NCBI RefSeq assembly: GCF_013463155.1
Contig: NZ_CP040781.1
Coordinates: 434,001 to 498,000, forward strand
DNA: 64,000 nt
Reading direction: 5' to 3'
Origin: Staphylococcus sp. 17KM0847
GTDB taxonomy: Bacteria > Bacillota > Bacilli > Staphylococcales > Staphylococcaceae
Of the stretch, positions 58,358 to 64,000 are shown piece after piece (the stretch's first letter is position 1; the number at the start of each line of letters is the position of its first letter). The notes beneath the pieces are model-generated. The model made no database searches. It was not told the origin of the DNA and saw nothing but the letters and a program-made list of their open reading frames with translations. The position numbers were made by a program, and so were the translations under genes.

Positions 58358-59284
58358 ATGCTTAGATATACAATTAAGCGTCTATTGTATATGGTGATTT
58401 CATTGTTAATCATTATTACGATTACATTTTTCTTAATGAAATTAATGCCAGGATCACCATTCAATGATGAAAAATTGAGTGAAGATCAGAAAATCATGTT
58501 GAATGAAAAATATGGTTTGAACGATCCACTACCTATACAGTATGCAAATTATATGAAAAACGTTATGAAGGGTGACTTTGGTAACTCTTTCCAATATGAT
58601 AATCAGCCTGTATGGGATTTAATTAAGCCACGATTAGTACCATCGTTTCAAATGGGGCTTATTGCGATGGTTATTGGTGTTTTAGCTGGTGTGATACTTG
58701 GGGTTATTGCAGCAACCAGACAAAATACATGGGTGGATTACTTAGCTACTTTTATCTCAGTTATTGCCATATCCGTACCTTCTTTCGTATTGGCAGTTTT
58801 ATTACAATATATGTTTGCTGTAAAGTTACAGTGGTTTCCTGTTGCGGGATGGGAAGGCATATCTACAGCTATCCTGCCGTCATTGGCACTATCAGCTGTT
58901 GTACTTGCAACAGTAGCACGATACATTCGAGCAGAGATGATTGAAGTTTTGAGTTCGGACTACATACTACTGGCACGAGCAAAGGGGAATTCTACATATA
59001 CCGTTTTATTCAGACATGCATTGCGTAATGCACTCATTCCAGTCATTACAATTCTTGTACCAATGTTAGCCAGTATTTTAACAGGTACGTTAACAATTGA
59101 GAATATCTTTGGTGTACCGGGACTTGGTGATCAGTTTGTAAGATCGATTACAACAAATGATTTTTCAGTCATTATGGCAATTACATTATTATTTAGTACA
59201 TTGTTCATCGTATCCATTTTCCTTGTCGATGTACTTTACGGTTTAATCGATCCACGTATTCGCGTACAAGGAGGTAAAAAATAA
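58358..59284 (+). CDS. oppB: Oligopeptide ABC transporter permease OppB
   Basis: 308-residue permease with six predicted helices, one of the two membrane subunits of the peptide importer. The N-terminal LRYTIKRLLYMVISLLIIITITFFLMKLMPGSPF is typical of OppB/DppB. The EAA-type loop that docks on the ATPases is RAKGNSTYTVLFRHALRNALIPVITIL. The ATG at 58358 is preferred (AGGGGG 9 bp upstream). Its stop overlaps the oppC start by one base (TAATG), as usual in tightly coupled permease genes. Confidence 0.95.
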   Translation: MLRYTIKRLLYMVISLLIIITITFFLMKLMPGSPFNDEKLSEDQKIMLNEKYGLNDPLPIQYANYMKNVMKGDFGNSFQYDNQPVWDLIKPRLVPSFQMGLIAMVIGVLAGVILGVIAATRQNTWVDYLATFISVIAISVPSFVLAVLLQYMFAVKLQWFPVAGWEGISTAILPSLALSAVVLATVARYIRAEMIEVLSSDYILLARAKGNSTYTVLFRHALRNALIPVITILVPMLASILTGTLTIENIFGVPGLGDQFVRSITTNDFSVIMAITLLFSTLFIVSIFLVDVLYGLIDPRIRVQGGKK

Positions 59285-60339
59285 TGACGAAATCATATTT
59301 TCCACAAGATGATCAATCCAATGCCACAATGACAAGCACATCTGGTGTAATGCATGAAGACTTTGTACGTACAGGGGCACCTGATGGAAATGAACAAGCA
59401 CTCCAGCGTGAAGGGAGAACGTTTTGGCAAGATGCTTGGTTACAGTTAACACATAATAAATTGGCAGTATTAGGTATGATTGGTTTAATTATCATTTTAT
59501 TATTTGCATTAATTGGACCTTTACTTAATAGCCATGGTTATGCAGAGCAAGATGTAGAGAGACGTAATTTACCACCTAAAGTTGCTATTTTAGATCAAGT
59601 TCCTTTTCTACCGTTTGATGGTAAGGGCGTAGATGGTAATGCTTATGAACAAGCTCATGTCAAAGAGAATTTTTGGTTTGGCACAGATCAGTTAGGTAGA
59701 GACTTATGGACACGTACTTGGCAAGGGGCACAGGTATCGTTGTTTATTGGTTTTGTCGCAGCAGCATTAGATATTTTTATCGGTGTAATCTATGGAGCGA
59801 TTTCAGGTTACTTTGGTGGACGTGTTGATAACATTATGCAGCGTATTATTGAGATTATCTCATCTATTCCAACGTTAATTGTTGTTATTTTATTTGTATT
59901 AATTTTTGAACCTTCCATTTGGACGATTATTTTAGCGATGACTATCACGGGATGGATTGGTATGAGTCGAGTTGTTCGTGGAGAATTCTTAAAGATTAAA
60001 AATCAAGAGTTTGTTCTTGCGTCACGGACATTAGGAACATCAGATTTAAAGTTGATTTTTAAGCATATTTTACCGAATACGTTAGGTGCAATTATTGTAA
60101 CATCTATGTTTACAGTACCGAATGCAATTTTTTTCGAAGCGTTTTTAAGTTTTATTGGTATCGGTGTACCTGCACCACGAACTTCTTTAGGTTCGCTTGT
60201 CAATGAAGGACGTGCAATGCTATTAATACACCCACATGAGTTATTTATCCCGGCGATTATATTGAGTTTATTAATTTTATTTTTCTATCTATTTAGTGAT
60301 GGTCTGCGTGATGCTTTTGACCCTAAAATGCGTAAATAA
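59284..60339 (+). CDS. oppC: Oligopeptide ABC transporter permease OppC
   Basis: 351-residue second permease. A polar N-terminal extension of about 50 residues precedes the first helix (LAVLGMIGLIIILLFALIGPLL). An extracytoplasmic loop contains FWFGTDQLGRDLWTRTWQGAQVSL, a DppC/OppC hallmark. The EAA loop is ASRTLGTSDLKLIFKHILPNTLGAIIV. AAGGAGG precedes the ATG. oppD follows after 14 bp. Confidence 0.95.
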   Translation: MTKSYFPQDDQSNATMTSTSGVMHEDFVRTGAPDGNEQALQREGRTFWQDAWLQLTHNKLAVLGMIGLIIILLFALIGPLLNSHGYAEQDVERRNLPPKVAILDQVPFLPFDGKGVDGNAYEQAHVKENFWFGTDQLGRDLWTRTWQGAQVSLFIGFVAAALDIFIGVIYGAISGYFGGRVDNIMQRIIEIISSIPTLIVVILFVLIFEPSIWTIILAMTITGWIGMSRVVRGEFLKIKNQEFVLASRTLGTSDLKLIFKHILPNTLGAIIVTSMFTVPNAIFFEAFLSFIGIGVPAPRTSLGSLVNEGRAMLLIHPHELFIPAIILSLLILFFYLFSDGLRDAFDPKMRK

Positions 60340-60353
60340 AGGAGGAATTTTCA

Positions 60354-61427
60354 ATGTCTGAACATATTTTAGAAGTAAAGGACTTGCATGTTTCCTTCGA
60401 CATTACTTCGGGGGAAGTACAAGCAGTACGTGGTGTTGACTTTTATTTGAACAAAGGGGAAACGTTAGCGATTGTTGGGGAGTCTGGATCAGGTAAATCT
60501 GTAACAACAAAAGCCATTACAAAACTTTTTCAAGGTCCGACAGGAAGAATTAAACAAGGGCAAATTATTTTTGATGGTGAAGATTTAACTCAAAAAACTG
60601 AGAAGGAATTAATGAAATTAAGAGGTAAAGAAATTTCTATGATCTTCCAAGATCCAATGACCTCTCTTAACCCAACCATGAAAATAGGTAAACAAGTGAT
60701 GGAACCTATTATAAAACATATTGGTCTCAATAAAGCTGAGGCAAAAAAGCGTGCAATTGAGTTGCTAAAACTAGTCGGATTAAAAAGAGTAGATGAACGC
60801 TTCAATGCTTATCCACATCAATTTTCAGGAGGACAACGTCAGCGAATTGTTATTGCTTTGGCATTAGCATGCGAGCCGAAAGTACTTATTGCTGATGAAC
60901 CGACAACAGCATTAGATGTAACGATGCAAGCACAGATTTTAGAATTGATGAAAGAATTGCAACAAAAAATAGATACAGCAATTATTTTTATTACGCATGA
61001 TTTAGGTGTAGTTGCTAATGTAGCAGACCGTGTAGCCGTAATGTATGGGGGTCAAATGATTGAAACAGGTAATGTGAATGAGATTTTTTATGATCCACGT
61101 CATCCGTACACATGGGGATTACTTTCTTCGATGCCAGATTTAGAGACAGAGGGTGAAACAGAGCTGCTTGCAATTCCAGGGTCGCCACCAGATTTGATTC
61201 ATCCACCTAAAGGAGACGCCTTTGCACCACGAAGTCAATATGCACTAGCTATTGATTTTAAAGAAGCACCTCCGTGGTTTAGTGTCTCACCGACACATTA
61301 TGTTCGTTCATGGTTATTGGATGAGCGTGCACCACATGTTGATCCTCCCGAAATGGTGAAGAGAAAACAGCGGGTTATGCCAAATAACTATGAAAAACCA
61401 GAGCGTGTAGAAAGGGTGTCATTTTAA
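60354..61427 (+). CDS. oppD: Oligopeptide ABC transporter ATP-binding protein OppD
   Basis: 357-residue ATPase subunit. Walker A is GESGSGKSVTTKAI, the ABC signature FSGGQRQRIVIALAL, Walker B VLIADEPTTALDVT and the H-loop ITHDLGVV. The C-terminal oligopeptide-type extension (PGSPPDLIHPPKGDAFAPRS) lacks the cysteines found at FAPRC in many OppD proteins, as I recall for S. aureus OppD too. It overlaps oppF by one base (TAATG). Confidence 0.95.
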   Translation: MSEHILEVKDLHVSFDITSGEVQAVRGVDFYLNKGETLAIVGESGSGKSVTTKAITKLFQGPTGRIKQGQIIFDGEDLTQKTEKELMKLRGKEISMIFQDPMTSLNPTMKIGKQVMEPIIKHIGLNKAEAKKRAIELLKLVGLKRVDERFNAYPHQFSGGQRQRIVIALALACEPKVLIADEPTTALDVTMQAQILELMKELQQKIDTAIIFITHDLGVVANVADRVAVMYGGQMIETGNVNEIFYDPRHPYTWGLLSSMPDLETEGETELLAIPGSPPDLIHPPKGDAFAPRSQYALAIDFKEAPPWFSVSPTHYVRSWLLDERAPHVDPPEMVKRKQRVMPNNYEKPERVERVSF

Positions 61428-62368
61428 TGGAGAATAAAGAAGTTTTATTAGAGGTTCAAAATTTAAAACAATATTTCAATGCAGGTAAACGCAATGAAGT
61501 ACGTGCCATTGATGATATTTCTTTCAATATTTTTAAAGGGGAGACTTTTGGTCTAGTAGGTGAGTCAGGATCCGGGAAGTCTACAACAGGTAAAGCAATT
61601 ATCAAACTAAATGATGTAACAGATGGCAAGGTGCTTTATGAAGGGGTAAATATTCAAGATATTAAACAACGCAAAGATTTATTAAGATTTAATAAAAAAA
61701 TACAAATGATTTTTCAAGATCCATATGCATCGCTTAATCCACGTTTAAAAGTTATGGATATTGTCGCAGAAGGTATCGATATTCATGGTCTTGCTCAAGA
61801 TAGAAAAGATCGTAAAAAACGTGTATATGATCTATTGGAAATAGTAGGATTACGTAAAAGTCATGCCAATCGTTATCCACATGAATTTTCGGGAGGTCAG
61901 CGTCAACGTATTGGTATTGCTCGTGCTTTAGCAGTTGAACCTGAATTTATTATTGCAGATGAGCCTATCTCAGCATTGGATGTTTCCATACAGGCACAGG
62001 TCATAAACTTAATGCAGAAGTTACAAAGAGAGCGTAATATCACTTTTTTATTTATTGCACATGATCTTTCAATGGTGAAGTATATTTCAGATAGAATTGC
62101 AGTGATGCATTTAGGGCGAATTGTAGAGATAGGCACAGCAGAGCATATATACAACCACCCTATACATCCTTATACGCAATCATTATTATCGGCAGTGCCA
62201 CAACCTGACCCAGAAAGTGAACGTCAAAGAAAACGTATAACTTATACACATGATGCAACACAAAATGACCGACGTACATTGCAAGAAGTGAGTTCAGGAC
62301 ATTATGTGTTTGCGACAGATGAAGAGTTAAAGGAATACCAACAGACAAATAAGAAAGTGGATGTATGA
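61427..62368 (+). CDS. oppF: Oligopeptide ABC transporter ATP-binding protein OppF
   Basis: 313-residue second ATPase subunit, forming a heterodimer with OppD. Walker A is GESGSGKSTTGKAI, the signature FSGGQRQRIGIARAL, Walker B FIIADEPISALDVS and the H-loop IAHDLSMVKYI. The C-terminus keeps the family's HPIHPYTQSLLSAVPQPDP. oppA begins 23 bp later with its own AAAGGGGAA site. Confidence 0.95.
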   Translation: MENKEVLLEVQNLKQYFNAGKRNEVRAIDDISFNIFKGETFGLVGESGSGKSTTGKAIIKLNDVTDGKVLYEGVNIQDIKQRKDLLRFNKKIQMIFQDPYASLNPRLKVMDIVAEGIDIHGLAQDRKDRKKRVYDLLEIVGLRKSHANRYPHEFSGGQRQRIGIARALAVEPEFIIADEPISALDVSIQAQVINLMQKLQRERNITFLFIAHDLSMVKYISDRIAVMHLGRIVEIGTAEHIYNHPIHPYTQSLLSAVPQPDPESERQRKRITYTHDATQNDRRTLQEVSSGHYVFATDEELKEYQQTNKKVDV

Positions 62369-62391
62369 GCTTAGGGAAAGGGGAATGACAA

Positions 62392-64000
62392 GTGAATACT
62401 AGAAAAATATTAAAAATATGCATTATGATGATCAGTGCTGTACTTGTTCTTTCAGCTTGTGGCAGTGCAGAAGGCATTTACGATAGTAAAGGACAAGTTT
62501 TTCGTAAGGTAATTCCACAAGATATGTCATCATTGGACTCTGCCAAAGTAACAGACGCTGTAAGTTTTGATAAATTCAATCAAGTTTATGAAGGTCTATA
62601 CGTGTTAGATGAAAAAGATCAGGCTATACCAGGTGTTGCCAAAGGGGATCCTCAAATATCTGAAGATGGTAAGACATGGACAGTCCAACTGCGAAAAGAT
62701 GCAAAATGGTCAAACGGTGATCCTGTGACGGCACATGACTTTGAATTTGCATGGAAACGTGTACTCGATCCAGAAACAGCATCTGAATATGCGTATATTA
62801 TGTATGATTTGAAAAATGCAGAAGCGATTAATGCAGGAGACAAGCAACCTGAATCTCTAGGGGTTAAGGCGTTAGATGATTATACGTTGGAGTTTGAACT
62901 AACAAAACCTGTACCGTATTTCAAAGAGATGTTAGCGTTTGGTACATTTTTACCACAAAATGAAAAAGTAGTTAAAAAATATGGAGAACGCTACGGAACA
63001 ACAGAAAATAAGACGGTATACAATGGACCGTTTAAAGTAAAAGAATGGGCTGTTGAAGATAAAATTTTATTAGTTAAAAATGACAAATACTGGGATAAAG
63101 ATGTTGTGAAGTTAGATAAAGTCAATTATAAAGTTTTAAAAGATGGTCAAGCAGGTGCTTCTTTATATGACACAAACTCAGTAGATGATACGACAATCTC
63201 GTCAGAACAAGTAGATAAATATAAGGAGAACCCAGCATTAGAAAAACGTTTATTAGCCTCAACATTTTATTTGAAGTTAAATCAAGGAAAAGTGCCTGCG
63301 TTAAAAAACAAAAACTTGCGTCTTGCACTTGCGCAATCAATAGACAAACAAGCATATGTTGATGCCGTGCTAAATAACGGTTCAGAACCAAGTGATGGTT
63401 TTACAGCAAAAGCTACAGCAAAAGCACCGAATGGTTCGGACTATGCGGATCAAATTAACTCACCGTTAACGTATAATCCTAAAATGGCACAAAAAAACTA
63501 TGAGACTGCTAAAAAAGAACTCGGTGAAGGCACTTTTACATTTAGGTTGAATACAGAGGATACACCTAGCTCTAAAATATCTGCAGAATTTATTAAGTCT
63601 CAAATTGAGAAAAATTTACCTGGTGTTACGATTAAAATTCAACAATTACCGTTTAAACAGCGTATTGCAAGAGAACAAAGTGAAAACTATGATATTTCAC
63701 TTTCTGGTTGGGGGCCAGATTATCCAGATGCATTAACGTTTTTAAATATTATGACAACAGGTAATTCATCAAACAACACAGGATGGAGTAATAAAAAGTA
63801 CGATAATATGTTAAAAGAGGCGAATGGTGCATTATTGCAAAAAGAAAATGAGCGTAATGAAAAGTTGATCGAGGCAGAAACAATTTTATTAAATGAAGTG
63901 CCTATTGCGCCTATTTATCAAAAAGGAGAGGCACATTTAACGAATCCGCAAGTGAAAAATTTACAGTATCATAACATTAGTGGAGATACGACTTTAAAAT
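62392..64000 (+). CDS. oppA: Oligopeptide-binding lipoprotein OppA (cut by window end)
   Basis: Partial gene, 536 codons visible and open to the window end. The N-terminus has basic residues (VNTRKILK), a hydrophobic stretch and a lipobox LSAC at residues 20-23 (Cys23 lipidated), so it is a membrane-anchored peptide receptor. The SBP family 5 core is clear: TWTVQLRKDAKWSNGDPVTAHDFEFAWKR, VYNGPFKVKEWA, YDISLSGWGPDYPDALTF. It starts with GTG preceded by AAAGGGGAA at about 8 bp; the ATG at 62385 runs into a stop. It is the last recognisable gene of oppBCDFA. Confidence 0.94.
   Translation, partial: MNTRKILKICIMMISAVLVLSACGSAEGIYDSKGQVFRKVIPQDMSSLDSAKVTDAVSFDKFNQVYEGLYVLDEKDQAIPGVAKGDPQISEDGKTWTVQLRKDAKWSNGDPVTAHDFEFAWKRVLDPETASEYAYIMYDLKNAEAINAGDKQPESLGVKALDDYTLEFELTKPVPYFKEMLAFGTFLPQNEKVVKKYGERYGTTENKTVYNGPFKVKEWAVEDKILLVKNDKYWDKDVVKLDKVNYKVLKDGQAGASLYDTNSVDDTTISSEQVDKYKENPALEKRLLASTFYLKLNQGKVPALKNKNLRLALAQSIDKQAYVDAVLNNGSEPSDGFTAKATAKAPNGSDYADQINSPLTYNPKMAQKNYETAKKELGEGTFTFRLNTEDTPSSKISAEFIKSQIEKNLPGVTIKIQQLPFKQRIAREQSENYDISLSGWGPDYPDALTFLNIMTTGNSSNNTGWSNKKYDNMLKEANGALLQKENERNEKLIEAETILLNEVPIAPIYQKGEAHLTNPQVKNLQYHNISGDTTLK

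Overview
The window is AT-rich Firmicute chromosome and reads as Staphylococcus. Gene order and protein similarity match, gene after gene, the S. aureus stretch from sufB to the opp3 operon. Several loci that sit here in S. aureus are missing (dltABCD, glpQ, spsA), and rocA, a MazG-type gene and a YagU-type gene are present instead. I therefore infer a Staphylococcus other than S. aureus and do not name the species. No rRNA, tRNA, CRISPR array, intact insertion sequence or prophage was seen.

Layout. 0-3 kb: sufB (Fe-S scaffold), then a short variable stretch with a possible decayed ORF, a MazG-like pyrophosphohydrolase and a YagU-like membrane protein. 3-11 kb: a CNNM-type membrane protein, DUF72, a TauE exporter, a YunD-like phosphoesterase, lipA, yutD, DUF3055, DUF86, a NagD-like HAD phosphatase and a hydroxyacid dehydrogenase. 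11-17 kb: Fe-S and respiratory genes (yuzD, nfu, an NDH-2 paralogue, yuzB, an A-type Fe-S carrier, ndh) and a leucyl aminopeptidase. 17-19 kb: an NhaC-type antiporter and a hotdog thioesterase. 19.4-20.6 kb: a cluster of tiny hydrophobic or secreted ORFs, two of them apparently broken; this is the most accessory-looking part. 20.7-26.5 kb: the seven-gene Mnh (Mrp) Na+/H+ antiporter operon on the minus strand. 26.6-28.5 kb: kapB, ppiB, a DUF1871-like protein and a GSP13-type S1 protein. 28.9-36 kb: rocA-rocD-gudB (arginine/ornithine/proline carbon to 2-oxoglutarate) facing the biosynthetic argGH pair. 36-46 kb: pgi, spsB, addB and addA. 46-52 kb: an FAH hydrolase, yisL, cdr, a Cof-type HAD, sufT and an OatA-like acyltransferase. 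52-64 kb: clpB, yjzD, fabH-fabF, a DUF3899 protein and oppBCDFA, with oppA cut by the window end.

Regulation is unusually legible. A CtsR box lies under clpB, tandem FapR-like boxes under fabH, and a CodY-like box on the opp start region. cre-like sites sit just downstream of the -10 elements of both rocA and gudB. Many genes end in strong rho-independent terminators, and three of these belong to one dispersed repeat family.

I saw no convincing new defence or mobile system. The best candidates for something undescribed are the small secreted-peptide/membrane-protein cassette at 19.4-20.6 kb, the structured leader of the NDH-2 paralogue, and the sites where expected operons are missing. Comparisons with S. 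aureus gene order are from memory, not from a search.
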